Part shown: positions 42,036 to 50,856 of the stretch, one piece after another
How the letters are laid out: every line of letters starts with the position of its first letter
Numbering within the stretch: position 1 is the stretch's first letter
DNA from: Serratia bockelmannii
GTDB lineage: Bacteria > Pseudomonadota > Gammaproteobacteria > Enterobacterales > Enterobacteriaceae
Assembly (NCBI RefSeq): GCF_008011855.1
Contig: NZ_VOUX01000002.1
Coordinates: forward strand, 372,001 to 436,000
DNA: 64,000 nt
Direction: 5' to 3'
The notes under the pieces: generated by a model
What the model saw: the letters and a program-made list of their open reading frames with translations, nothing else
What the model was told of the DNA's origin: nothing
Database searches by the model: none
Position numbers and translations under genes: made by a program

Positions 42036-42556
42036 GATACCGCCACACGGGAAGCCGACGCCGTGCCCTCCTGCAACCCTTTTTCGACAAAATCAGCCAA
42101 CTGCAACAGCCCCATGCGCAGCGGCGCAGGCATGCTTTCCAGCTCGATGGCGTCCATCAAATTTTTCACATACAGGCCCAATTCGGTATCCCCTTCAATC
42201 TGCAGCCGACGCTGAAAGAACAGCGTATCCGGATCTTGCTTGCGCGCCGCGATCAGGATCAGATCGTTGGCATCGCCGCTGAAGCTGACGTCCGCTTCGG
42301 CGTGCTGGCTGACCACCAGTTTGTCGTTTTCTACCGTCATAAACCATTGTAGCGCCAGATCGCGAACTTCGATCTTCAGCCAACGCGATTCGAGAAACTC
42401 CAGATCCCCATCCGCCAATGCCTGGCGGAACTGCCAGCTCAGCACCTGTTGCAGCAGCTGACGCTGCAGAGCGAACGGCGTGAATTTCAGCGGGATGCGC
42501 AGCAGCGACGGCCCCTGGCGCACAAGGCGTGCTCGTAGTTGTTCCAACACGGTCAT
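42029..42556 (-). CDS. ubiT: SCP2-domain ubiquinone accessory factor UbiT
   Basis: UbiT (YhbT) is required with UbiU and UbiV for oxygen-independent ubiquinone synthesis; its SCP2 lipid-binding domain is thought to carry the hydrophobic intermediates. The 175-residue protein has the SCP2 core (about 45-150; AEADVSFSGDANDLILIAARKQDPDTLFFQRRL with Pro/Asp turns). It is divergent from ubiU. Confidence 0.93.
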   Translation of the reverse strand: MTVLEQLRARLVRQGPSLLRIPLKFTPFALQRQLLQQVLSWQFRQALADGDLEFLESRWLKIEVRDLALQWFMTVENDKLVVSQHAEADVSFSGDANDLILIAARKQDPDTLFFQRRLQIEGDTELGLYVKNLMDAIELESMPAPLRMGLLQLADFVEKGLQEGTASASRVAVSC

Positions 42557-42808
42557 CCACTCCTTTCAATACGGACTACCGCTATTTTGCCACACTGACG
42601 CGCGGCTTCAGCGGTCTATATCAACAAATAGTGCATTTCACCGCCATGTTTATCAATACGCCATAAGCTGCCTCAAATCAAAACCTGTGTGTGCCCCATT
42701 GCCTAAAATGACCTCCCCGATTCGCATTTGCCGGCGGAACACCGCCGCCGGCAACCTTTAAAGACAGCGTGCGCCCGGCCGGGCGCACGGCTAAGCCAGG
42801 ATAAATCT

Positions 42809-43804
42809 ATGGAGCTGCTTTGTCCCGCCGGCAACCTGCCGGCCCTGAAGGCCGCGGTGGATAACGGCGCCGATGCCGTTTACATCGGTCTGAAAGACGA
42901 TACCAACGCGCGCCACTTCGCCGGCCTTAACTTCACCGAGAAAAAGCTGCAGGAAGCGGTCGATTATGTGCATCGCCACGGCCGCAAACTGCATATCGCC
43001 ATCAACACCTTCGCCCATCCCGACGGCTATGCCCGCTGGCAGCGCGCGGTGGATATGGCGGCCCAACTGGGCGCCGACGCCCTGATTCTGGCGGATCTGG
43101 CGATGCTGGAATACGCCGCCCAACGCTATCCGCAGTTGGAACGCCACGTTTCGGTGCAGGCTTCCGCCACCAACGAGGAAGCGATCCGTTTTTACCAGCG
43201 CAACTTCGAGGTCGGCCGGGTGGTGCTGCCGCGCGTGCTGTCGATGCATCAGGTGAAACAGCTGGCACGCACCAGCCCGGTGCCGCTGGAAGTGTTCGCC
43301 TTCGGCAGCCTGTGCATCATGGCCGAGGGGCGCTGCTATCTCTCTTCCTACCTGACCGGCGAGTCGCCGAACACCGTCGGCGCCTGTTCGCCGGCGCGTT
43401 TCGTGCGCTGGCAGCAAACCCCGCAGGGCATGGAGTCGCGCCTGAACGACGTGCTGATCGACCGCTACCAGGACCATGAAAACGCCGGTTACCCGACGCT
43501 GTGCAAGGGCCGCTATCTGGTGGACGACGTGCGCTACCACGCGCTGGAAGAGCCCACCAGCCTCAATACGCTGGAGCTGCTGCCGGAGCTGCTGGCCGCC
43601 AACATTGCCTCGGTGAAGATCGAAGGCCGCCAGCGCAGCCCGGCTTACGTCAGCCAGGTGGCGCGCGTCTGGCGCCAGGCGATCGACCGTTGCCAGGCCG
43701 ATCCGGCCGCCTACCGCGCCGACGCCGCCTGGATGGAGACGCTGGGCGCGATGTCCGAGGGCACCCAGACCACGCTGGGCGCCTATCACCGCAAATGGCA
43801 GTAG
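42809..43804 (+). CDS. ubiU: O2-independent ubiquinone hydroxylase subunit UbiU
   Basis: A U32 peptidase-family-like iron-sulphur protein that with UbiV hydroxylates ubiquinone precursors without oxygen, using prephenate as oxygen source. It has 331 residues, the same as E. coli. The 4Fe-4S cysteines are at 169, 176, 193 and 232. ATG 42809 has AGGA seven bases upstream; the frame is open further upstream to about 42728 without support. ubiV follows after 11 bases. Confidence 0.96.
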   Translation: MELLCPAGNLPALKAAVDNGADAVYIGLKDDTNARHFAGLNFTEKKLQEAVDYVHRHGRKLHIAINTFAHPDGYARWQRAVDMAAQLGADALILADLAMLEYAAQRYPQLERHVSVQASATNEEAIRFYQRNFEVGRVVLPRVLSMHQVKQLARTSPVPLEVFAFGSLCIMAEGRCYLSSYLTGESPNTVGACSPARFVRWQQTPQGMESRLNDVLIDRYQDHENAGYPTLCKGRYLVDDVRYHALEEPTSLNTLELLPELLAANIASVKIEGRQRSPAYVSQVARVWRQAIDRCQADPAAYRADAAWMETLGAMSEGTQTTLGAYHRKWQ

Positions 43805-43815
43805 CCGGAGGAAAC

Positions 43816-44694
43816 ATGAAATACGCACTGGGGCCGGTACTCTACTACTGGCCGAAAAACGACATCGCGGCGTTCTATCAGCAGGCGGCGGAGAGTAACG
43901 CCGACATCATTTATCTCGGCGAGAGCGTTTGCACCAAGCGGCGCGAGATGAAGGTCGGCGATTGGCTGGCGCTGGCGCGCGACATCGCCCGCAGCGGCAA
44001 GCAGGTGGTGATCTCCACGCTGGCGCTGCTGCAGGCGCCGTCCGAACTGAATGAGCTGAAACGCTATGTGGAGAACGGCGAGTTCCTGTTTGAAGCTAAC
44101 GATCTGGGCGCAGTGAACATGGCGGCGGAACGCGGTCTGCCGTTCGTCGCCGGCCATGCGCTGAACTGCTACAACGCCTATACTCTGCGCCTGCTGCGCC
44201 GCCAGGGCATGATGCGCTGGTGCATGCCGGTCGAGCTGTCACGCGATTGGCTGGCCAATCTGCTGACGCAGTGCGACGAGCTGGGCTTCCGCCACGACTT
44301 CGAGGTGGAGGTGCTGAGCTACGGCCATCTGCCGCTGGCCTATTCGGCGCGCTGCTTCACCGCCCGCTCGGAAAACCGCGGCAAGGACGAGTGCGAAACC
44401 TGCTGCATCAAGTATCCGCAGGGTCGCATGATGCGCTCCCAGGAACAGCAGCAGGTGTTCGTACTCAACGGCATCCAGACCATGAGCGGTTACTGCTACA
44501 ACCTCGGCAACGAGCTGCCAAGCATGCAGGGGCTGGTGGACATCGTGCGACTGTCGCCGCAGGGCGCCGAGACGCTGGCACAGATCGACGCCTTCCGCGC
44601 CAACGAGCGCGGCGAGCAGCCGCTGGCCTTGACCAACCACGTCGACTGCAACGGCTACTGGCGCCGCGTGGCGGGGTTGGAGTTGGTGGGGTGA
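43816..44694 (+). CDS. ubiV: O2-independent ubiquinone hydroxylase subunit UbiV
   Basis: Partner of UbiU. The 292-residue protein has 4Fe-4S ligands at Cys39 (SVCTKR), Cys180 (ARCFTA), Cys193 and Cys197 (CETCC). The strong GGAGGAAAC site before ATG 43816 and identity with E. coli length fix the start, although the frame is open further upstream inside ubiU. Confidence 0.96.
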   Translation: MKYALGPVLYYWPKNDIAAFYQQAAESNADIIYLGESVCTKRREMKVGDWLALARDIARSGKQVVISTLALLQAPSELNELKRYVENGEFLFEANDLGAVNMAAERGLPFVAGHALNCYNAYTLRLLRRQGMMRWCMPVELSRDWLANLLTQCDELGFRHDFEVEVLSYGHLPLAYSARCFTARSENRGKDECETCCIKYPQGRMMRSQEQQQVFVLNGIQTMSGYCYNLGNELPSMQGLVDIVRLSPQGAETLAQIDAFRANERGEQPLALTNHVDCNGYWRRVAGLELVG

Positions 44695-44700
44695 TCCTCG

Positions 44701-44726
44701 CTCCCCTCCTCACCGAGGGGAGTTTT
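44701..44726 (+). terminator. Intrinsic terminator of ubiUV
   Basis: CTCCCCTC / GAGGGGAG stem with a 6-nt loop followed by TTTT, seven bases after the ubiV stop. It lies between the convergent ubiV and permease genes. Confidence 0.82.
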
Positions 44727-44729
44727 CAA

Positions 44730-45872
44730 TCAACTCGCCCGCCGTTTCCTGAACATCCCGCGCAGCGCCACGCTGTTGCGCAAGAAGGCCACGCCGAAGC
44801 CCAGCAGGGTGTAGACCACGCCGAGTATCAGCATCATCACCACGTCGCCCCACACTTCATTCAGCGACAGCCCCATCTGGTTGACGCCGGCGATCGCCTT
44901 GGTGCCCCAGGTGGAGGGAATGCTGTACGAGATGGCGCGCACCCAGGCCGGCATCGACTGCAGCGGCCAGATAGTGCCGGACAGGTAGAAGACCGGCGTC
45001 GTGATGAACGCCAGCGTCAGGTAGATCATCTCGACGCTGCGCAGGCACTCGGTCACCAGCTTGCCCAGCCCCAATACCGCCAGCAGGAACGGGAAGGTCA
45101 GCAGCAGCAGTTCGGCGATGTTCGCCGTCTGCCGATAGCCCAAGACCCACGGCCACAGCACGAACAGCACGATCGACAGGAACAGCCAGATCGGCAGCAG
45201 CGCCGTCAGCCCGCCGAGGTGCGCCGCCAGCGGCGCTTTGCCGCCGGGCATGCTCTTCATGGCGATATTGACGCGGATACAGGCGATCAGCAGCGAGTGC
45301 TGCAACAGCATCACCAACAGGCCGGGAAAGATGATCGCCGCGAAGCTGATGCCGGGGTTAAACACGTCCAGCGTTTGCCCCAGTATCGGCGTCAGCAGTA
45401 TCTGCGCCTGCCGTTCGCTGAAACCGCTGCGCAGCAGCAGCCCGTTGTTGTACTCCGTCAGCAGCTGCTGATAGGCCGCCACCACGTCCTGTTGGATCTG
45501 GCCGTTGGCCAGACGGTTGGTGGCGTCGCCGTACACCGGCACCACGATGTTCTGCCCGCTGAGGATCTTCTTCTCCAGATCCACCGGCATGATGATCACC
45601 GCAAACAGCTTGCGCCAGCTGAGATCGCGCTGTGCCTGTTCCAGGCTGTCGTAGGTTTCAATCGCTATCTTGGAGGTGGCGTCCAGTTGGCGGATCAGCT
45701 GGCGGCTGGCGGTGCTGTGGTCCTGATCGACCACCCCCACCGGCAGATCCCACACCGTGCGGTTGGCGTACACCAGGCTCATGATGCACAGCGACAGGAT
45801 CAGCATCAGCCACACCGGCCGCTCCAGCATGCCGAGCAACACCTTAACGAAGGTTTGCCAATAGAGCTTCAT
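44730..45872 (-). CDS. ABC-2 type transporter permease (second of pair)
   Basis: The 380-residue inner-membrane protein begins MKLYWQTFVKVLLGMLERPVW: one N-terminal helix, a large periplasmic domain (~45-185), then five C-terminal helices with the family motif TTPVFYLSGTIWPLQSMPAW near 295. It is of the ABC2_membrane_3 / YhhJ class, used for drug or lipid-like substrate export. It overlaps the first permease gene by 4 bases (ATGA). No ATP-binding gene is in the cluster. Confidence 0.88.
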   Translation of the reverse strand: MKLYWQTFVKVLLGMLERPVWLMLILSLCIMSLVYANRTVWDLPVGVVDQDHSTASRQLIRQLDATSKIAIETYDSLEQAQRDLSWRKLFAVIIMPVDLEKKILSGQNIVVPVYGDATNRLANGQIQQDVVAAYQQLLTEYNNGLLLRSGFSERQAQILLTPILGQTLDVFNPGISFAAIIFPGLLVMLLQHSLLIACIRVNIAMKSMPGGKAPLAAHLGGLTALLPIWLFLSIVLFVLWPWVLGYRQTANIAELLLLTFPFLLAVLGLGKLVTECLRSVEMIYLTLAFITTPVFYLSGTIWPLQSMPAWVRAISYSIPSTWGTKAIAGVNQMGLSLNEVWGDVVMMLILGVVYTLLGFGVAFLRNSVALRGMFRKRRAS

Positions 45873-47023
45873 CCGGCGTTCCCCTCTTTTGCCAGCCGCG
45901 CCGGTAGGCGATTGCGCACCAGCAGCGCGGCCACCAGCGGATAGACCGCCAGCAGCGCGCACACGCTGAAGATGGCGCTGGCGTGCACCTGCCGCAGGAA
46001 CACGTCGAACATCGCGTACAGCGCGTGGGTCAGCGGTTCGATGTTGGAAATGATGCGCGCCGGCAGCGGCATCGACAGCTCAGGCACCGCCATGCCGGAG
46101 AAGGTCATCGCGATACTGACCAAAATACCAATCAGGCTGTAGGCGGTGATGGTGCTGCCGGTAAAGGTGTACAGCAGCAGGCCGATGCTCTGCGCCGCCA
46201 TCACGTAGAACAGGCCGATCATCAGCATAAACAGCGGATTGCCGCTGACGCGGGCGTCAAAGATACCCACCAGCGCCGCGATCTCCACCATCAGCAGGGT
46301 GGTGAAACACAGCGTGTACGGTGCCAGCTTGCCGAGCAGCGCCAGGCTGAACGGCTTGGCCTGCAGCAGCGACTTGCTGCGCGCCAGCACGTAGATCATG
46401 CAGGTCACCGCGAACAGCTGCAGCAGGTGGATGGTGGCGGCGAACTGCTGGTAATAGATATAGCTGCCGCTGGCGTTGAACAGGCTGCCGTAGGAGAGCG
46501 TCACGTCCGCCAACGGCGGCAGCGTTTTACCCATCTCGGTGGCGATGATGCTGCGGGTGCTGGCGTTGATTTCGTTCATCAGGCCGCCAAAGTCCTGGGT
46601 GGAGTACAGCCCGGCACCGTAGAACAACGCATTGTAGTACATCACTACGCTAGGCTGTTTGCCCGACAGCGCGTTGGCCTCAAAGTCCGGCGGGATATAC
46701 AGCAACGCGTAATCCTGCGCGCTGCGCAGGCGGCTCAGCGACTCCGGCAGCCCGCCGCCATATGCCTCGACGTGGGCGTGCGAGCCGGCGTCCAGCCGCC
46801 GCGTCAGCGATTTGGACAGCGGGCTGTGATCGCTGTCCACCACCGAGACCGGCAGATCGAGCAGCGTGCCTTCGGAGAAGTTGCTGCTGATCAGCACAAA
46901 CAGGATCAGCGGAAAGATCCAGCTCAGCCAGTGCACCACCGGGCTGCGAAAGGCGACGCGACACTCTTTGTCGAACGCGTGACTGAAGCAGCGCCAGCCG
47001 GCCCTTACTCTTTCCATTGCCAT
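45869..47023 (-). CDS. ABC-2 type transporter permease (first of pair)
   Basis: The 384-residue homologue of the next gene has the same layout: helix ~30-48, a periplasmic domain with DLPVSVVDSDHSPLSKSLTRRL, then five helices and FSGMAVPELSMPLPAR near 315. The parallel motif in the partner is DLPVGVVDQDHSTASRQLIRQL, so the two arose by duplication. It overlaps the HlyD gene by 19 bases. The substrate is unknown. Confidence 0.87.
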   Translation of the reverse strand: MAMERVRAGWRCFSHAFDKECRVAFRSPVVHWLSWIFPLILFVLISSNFSEGTLLDLPVSVVDSDHSPLSKSLTRRLDAGSHAHVEAYGGGLPESLSRLRSAQDYALLYIPPDFEANALSGKQPSVVMYYNALFYGAGLYSTQDFGGLMNEINASTRSIIATEMGKTLPPLADVTLSYGSLFNASGSYIYYQQFAATIHLLQLFAVTCMIYVLARSKSLLQAKPFSLALLGKLAPYTLCFTTLLMVEIAALVGIFDARVSGNPLFMLMIGLFYVMAAQSIGLLLYTFTGSTITAYSLIGILVSIAMTFSGMAVPELSMPLPARIISNIEPLTHALYAMFDVFLRQVHASAIFSVCALLAVYPLVAALLVRNRLPARLAKEGNAG

Positions 47024-47976
47024 AAGGTGCTCATCCCCGGACGCAGGCCGTCCACCGGCTGTGACGGATACAGGCGCACTTCGAAGGTTTTCAGGTCGAA
47101 GTCGCCAGTGGCGCGGGTGGCGCGTTTGGTGGCGTAATCCCCCAGCGGCGCGATGTAGCGCACCTCGGTGTCGATCATTTTGTCCTTCAGCGCCGGCACC
47201 CGCAGCGTGACCTTGTCGCCTTTGCGCACGTGGGCCAGGATGTCTTCACGCAGGTTAAACACGAAGTAGGCGTCCGGCACCCGGATCAACGTCACCAGCG
47301 GGCTGCCGGCGTTCAGCAATTCGCCCACTTCGGCCGGGATCGGCCCCACTTCGCCGTCCACCGGCGCTTTCACCTGCAGATCGTCGCTCTGCGCCTGGAT
47401 CTGCAGCAGATTCTCTTCCGCCGCCCGCAGCGCCGCCGCATATTGCTGCCGCTGCTCGACGCGGTCGCCGTTAATGCCTTCATCCAGATTGGCCTTGGCG
47501 GCCTGCACCTGTTGGAAGGCGGTGTCGCGCGACCGGCGCGAAGCGTCCAGCTCGGACTTCGAGATATAGCCCTTGCCGGCCACGCTCAGGTTCCGGTTGT
47601 AGTCGTTTTGCGCATTGCGGTACTGCGCCTCGGCCTGCGCCAGGTTGGCGCGCAGGTTGCGGATGCTCTCTTCACGGGTGCCGTGCAGCGACAGCTCAAG
47701 CTGCGCCTTGGCCTCGTCGCGCGTCGCCTGTGCGGAACGCAGCTGCGCCATCAGTTCGGGGCTATCGAGTTGAATGATCAGTTGGCCGCTTTTCACGTCG
47801 TCGCCGCGTTCGATCAGGCGTTCAACGACCCGGCCTTTCGCCTTGGATGCGACGATCACTTCGGGGGCATCCACTTCACCCTGCAGCAACAGATCCTGAT
47901 TGTGCGCGCGGAACAGGATCGCCAATGCGATCGCCGCCAACATCAGCAACAGGGTAAACAGCGTCTTTTTTTTCAT
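47005..47976 (-). CDS. HlyD-family periplasmic adaptor (membrane fusion protein)
   Basis: The 323-residue adaptor has an N-terminal membrane anchor (TLFTLLLMLAAIALAILF), a biotinyl-lipoyl-like half (GEVDAPEVIVASKAKGRV), a long coiled-coil hairpin (~80-190, rich in Ala/Gln/Glu/Arg) and a beta-barrel end (FNLREDILAHVRKGDKV). ATG 47976 has GGGAG nine bases upstream. It is the promoter-proximal gene of the cluster with the two permeases. It resembles YhiI/EmrA-type adaptors linking an exporter to TolC. Confidence 0.88.
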   Translation of the reverse strand: MKKKTLFTLLLMLAAIALAILFRAHNQDLLLQGEVDAPEVIVASKAKGRVVERLIERGDDVKSGQLIIQLDSPELMAQLRSAQATRDEAKAQLELSLHGTREESIRNLRANLAQAEAQYRNAQNDYNRNLSVAGKGYISKSELDASRRSRDTAFQQVQAAKANLDEGINGDRVEQRQQYAAALRAAEENLLQIQAQSDDLQVKAPVDGEVGPIPAEVGELLNAGSPLVTLIRVPDAYFVFNLREDILAHVRKGDKVTLRVPALKDKMIDTEVRYIAPLGDYATKRATRATGDFDLKTFEVRLYPSQPVDGLRPGMSTLWQWKE

Positions 47977-48207
47977 TATGTCAGCTCCCGGAACGGTAAG
48001 CGGCGGGCGGGGATCATCATTTCCATGTCTCAAATTGCTCCAAAAAACACCATTGCTCTCATGAGGATATCACAAGCACATATCTCCTCTTTTATAACTA
48101 TAAATTGGATTATGCTTTTAACACTAAAAAGCATCTTTTTTCGGCTTTTTGGTATGCAGACTCCTGCAATCGCCCTTTAAGCGATCCACTCTCTGATGGA
48201 CGATGTC

Positions 48208-49221
48208 ATGACTGAACACACTGCGGTACCGCTGTCGGTACTGGATTTATCGCCAATCCCGCAAGGGGCCAAAGCGCGCGACGCTTTCCACTGTTCGCTG
48301 GACTTAGCGCAGCACGCCGAACGCTGGGGCTACCAGCGCTACTGGCTGGCCGAGCACCACAACATGACCGGCATCGGCAGCGCCGCCACCTCGGTGCTGC
48401 TGGGCTATCTGGCCGCCGGCACCCAGAGCATTCGCCTCGGCTCCGGCGGCGTGATGCTGCCGAACCATGCGCCGCTGGTGATCGCCGAGCAGTTCGGCAC
48501 GCTGGAGTCGCTCTACCCGGGGCGCATCGACCTGGGGTTGGGCCGCGCGCCCGGCACCGACCAGCGCACCATGATGGCGCTGCGCCGCCACCTGTCCGGC
48601 GACGTGGATACCTTCCCGCGCGACGTGCAGGAACTGCAAAACTATTTCTGCGACGCGCAGCCCGGCCAGCCGGTGCAGGCGGTGCCGGGCCAGGGGCTGC
48701 ATGTGCCGCTCTGGCTGCTCGGTTCCAGCCTCTATAGCGCGCAGCTGGCGGCGCAGCTCGGCCTGCCGTTCGCCTTCGCTTCGCACTTCGCCCCGGATAT
48801 GCTGTTCCAGGCGCTGCAGCTGTACCGCGAGAACTTCAAACCGTCCAAACAGCTGGCGCAGCCGCACGCCATGGTGTGCGTCAACGTGATCGCCGCCGAC
48901 AGCGACCGCGATGCGCGCTTCCTGTTCAGCTCGATGCAGCAGCAATTCATCAATCTGCGCCGCGGTTCGCCCGGTCCGCTGCCGCCGCCAGTGGATAACA
49001 TCCACGCGCTGTGGACCGCCGGTGAACAATACGGCGTCGAACAGGCGCTGCGGATGTCGATCGTCGGCGATGAAAAAACGGTGCGCCACGGGCTGCAAAC
49101 GCTGCTGCGTGAAACCGATGCCGACGAGATCATGGTCAACGGCCAGATTTTCGATCACCAGGCGCGGCTGCGTTCGTTCAAGATTGTTGCCGGCGTGAAG
49201 GGCGACATCGTGAAGGGATAA
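48208..49221 (+). CDS. yhbW: Luciferase-like monooxygenase YhbW
   Basis: A flavin-dependent bacterial-luciferase-fold protein (LLM, about 337 residues). Conserved phrases are [13 protein letters not shown] (~40-52), [23 protein letters not shown] (~82-104, with Pro spacing) and [15 protein letters not shown]. It matches E. coli YhbW throughout, and the substrate is unknown. ATG 48208 aligns with the E. coli start; ATG 48196 four codons earlier is possible. It is divergent from the HlyD cluster. Confidence 0.93.
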   Translation: MTEHTAVPLSVLDLSPIPQGAKARDAFHCSLDLAQHAERWGYQRYWLAEHHNMTGIGSAATSVLLGYLAAGTQSIRLGSGGVMLPNHAPLVIAEQFGTLESLYPGRIDLGLGRAPGTDQRTMMALRRHLSGDVDTFPRDVQELQNYFCDAQPGQPVQAVPGQGLHVPLWLLGSSLYSAQLAAQLGLPFAFASHFAPDMLFQALQLYRENFKPSKQLAQPHAMVCVNVIAADSDRDARFLFSSMQQQFINLRRGSPGPLPPPVDNIHALWTAGEQYGVEQALRMSIVGDEKTVRHGLQTLLRETDADEIMVNGQIFDHQARLRSFKIVAGVKGDIVKG

Positions 49222-49230
49222 AAAGCGAAA

Positions 49231-49254
49231 AGGCGGTGGGGAACCCCACCGCCT
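49231..49254 (-). terminator. Terminator of yedE-yedF (minus strand)
   Basis: AGGCGGTGGGG / CCCCACCGCCT, an 11-bp stem with a 2-nt centre (the inner pairs open to form the loop). On the minus strand it is followed by TTTTCGCTTTTT. It lies six bases after the yedF stop and converges with yhbW, which it may also terminate poorly. Confidence 0.85.
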
Positions 49255-49259
49255 CGGCG

Positions 49260-49499
49260 TTAACGCTGGATCAGGTAGCGGATGGTCGGCCCGTCCTGCT
49301 GGATATCCAGCACCTTGTAGCCGTGGTTGCGCGCATCAAGCGGGATGTTGTTGATCGACTGCGGGCAATCGCTGATCACCTCCAGGATCTCCCCCGGTTT
49401 CAACTGCGGCATCGCCTCCAGCGTCGCCACCGCCGGGTACGGGCAAGGCTCGCCCAGCATGTCCAGCCGGTAGTCCGGCACTATCGTCGTCGCTTTCAT
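49260..49499 (-). CDS. yedF: TusA/SirA-like sulphur-carrier family protein YedF
   Basis: The 79-residue TusA-fold protein has the CPxP motif at residues 19-22 (CPYP), whose Cys carries persulfide or selenide in relatives. It is nearly identical to E. coli YedF. It overlaps yedE by 4 bases, so is translationally coupled to the membrane partner. Confidence 0.95.
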   Translation of the reverse strand: MKATTIVPDYRLDMLGEPCPYPAVATLEAMPQLKPGEILEVISDCPQSINNIPLDARNHGYKVLDIQQDGPTIRYLIQR

Positions 49500-50710
49500 G
49501 GCATGCTCCTCAAATTCACCACCTGCGCCTCAGGCCGGGCGCGGAAAAAGCGTTTCTCCCACCACAGCATGGCGGCGAAGGCCAGCGCCAGCAGCAGGTA
49601 AGTCACCAGCAGGCCGCCGATCGGGCCGAAGGTGTCGAGCAGGTTGATCTTGTCGTAGTCGGTCGCCAGCGCCGGCGCCAGATCGTCCCAGTAATAGGCC
49701 AGCAGCGTAGCGCCGATGATGTTGCCCAGCCCCACCCACCAGTAGTGCACCTGCCCTTCCACCGCGCGGTACATCCAGCCGGTTTCGCAACCGCCAGCCA
49801 GCACGATGCCGAAGCCGAACAGCAAGCCGCCCAGCACCGCATTCGGGCCGGCCCACATGATCTTCGGCGCCACGCCGAGCTGCACGTAGCTGAAGATGCC
49901 GATGGCGCTCACCGCCATGCCGATGATGATGGCTTTCGCCATGTGAGTGCGGCCGGTGATCCACAGATCGCGGAACGCCGAGGTGAAGCAGATCTGCGCG
50001 CGTTCGATCAGCAAACCGAAGCCGATACCGAACAGCATGGCGATACCGAGCTTCGGCGCATCGAACAGCGTCCACAACGACCAGGCCACCGCTAGGCCGA
50101 AGACCGCCATGCCCAGCCGGAAGCGGCGGCGCGCCTGCTCAGGCTTCTGCGTCAACGGCGCGGCGGACTTCACCTTTTGCAATTTGACCGGGATGCGGAA
50201 CATCGGCAACAGCGTGAATTTGGCGCCGAAGTAGGAGCCGGCGGCGGTCGCCAGCGCGAAGAACCAGGCATGCAGCGAGAACTGCGGGATGCCGGTGAAA
50301 AACGCTGCCAGGTTACAGCCCATCGCCAGGCGCGCGCCGAAACCGGCGATGATGCCGCCCAGCAGCGCCTGCACGATGCGAATGCGGTGCTGCGGCTGGC
50401 GCAGCTTGATGTTGTTGGCCCACAGCGCGGCGGCGATGCAGCCGGCGAACATGCCGATGATCATGCGCCCGTCGATGCGTTCCAGCGGCGTGCCCTGCAG
50501 GCCGATAACCTTGAAATAGCCCCACTGCTCGGGGTGCAGGCCGAACCACTGCAGCACATGGCCGCCCCAGCGGGTGAATTCCCCGGTCACCGCCCAGAAG
50601 GTGCCGGTCATGCCGAAGTAGTAGGTAGAAAGGATCCCGGCAGCGATCACCGCCGGCAGCGGCGCCCAAAAGCGCACCAGGTATTGAGATTTGAACTGCT
50701 GCCAACTCAT
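49496..50710 (-). CDS. yedE: Selenium metabolism membrane protein YedE
   Basis: A YeeE/YedE-family membrane protein, 404 residues, about ten helices. Two paired motifs with a central cysteine, GARLAMGCNLAAFFTG and LAGGCETGWMYRA, form the ion pore in the related thiosulfate transporter YeeE. It is commonly linked with yedF and selenium use, so it may carry a selenium or sulphur species. ATG 50710 (MSWQQFKSQYL) matches E. coli. Confidence 0.93.
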   Translation of the reverse strand: MSWQQFKSQYLVRFWAPLPAVIAAGILSTYYFGMTGTFWAVTGEFTRWGGHVLQWFGLHPEQWGYFKVIGLQGTPLERIDGRMIIGMFAGCIAAALWANNIKLRQPQHRIRIVQALLGGIIAGFGARLAMGCNLAAFFTGIPQFSLHAWFFALATAAGSYFGAKFTLLPMFRIPVKLQKVKSAAPLTQKPEQARRRFRLGMAVFGLAVAWSLWTLFDAPKLGIAMLFGIGFGLLIERAQICFTSAFRDLWITGRTHMAKAIIIGMAVSAIGIFSYVQLGVAPKIMWAGPNAVLGGLLFGFGIVLAGGCETGWMYRAVEGQVHYWWVGLGNIIGATLLAYYWDDLAPALATDYDKINLLDTFGPIGGLLVTYLLLALAFAAMLWWEKRFFRARPEAQVVNLRSMP

Positions 50711-50795
50711 GGCATCTCCCGTGCATATCATCCATAAGAAAAAACCTTATGAATGATACGCCATTCAGGGGCGTTTGACGGCAATTTTCAGGCAT

Positions 50796-50824
50796 AAAAA
50801 AACCAGCCCGCAGGCTGGTTTTTC
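50796..50824 (-). terminator. Terminator of deaD (bidirectional shape)
   Basis: AACCAGCC-CGCA-GGCTGGTT hairpin with A7 on the left (TTTTTTT on the minus strand) and TTTT on the right. It lies 33 bases after the deaD stop and 86 bases before the yedE start. Confidence 0.92.
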
Positions 50825-50856
50825 AGAGTGCTTCACCGCGAACGGTGAATCAGCGA

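Noticed and set aside
42557-42808. FNR site for ubiUV
   Set aside because: Several ATCAA half sites are present but none has an acceptable left half with 4-bp spacing.
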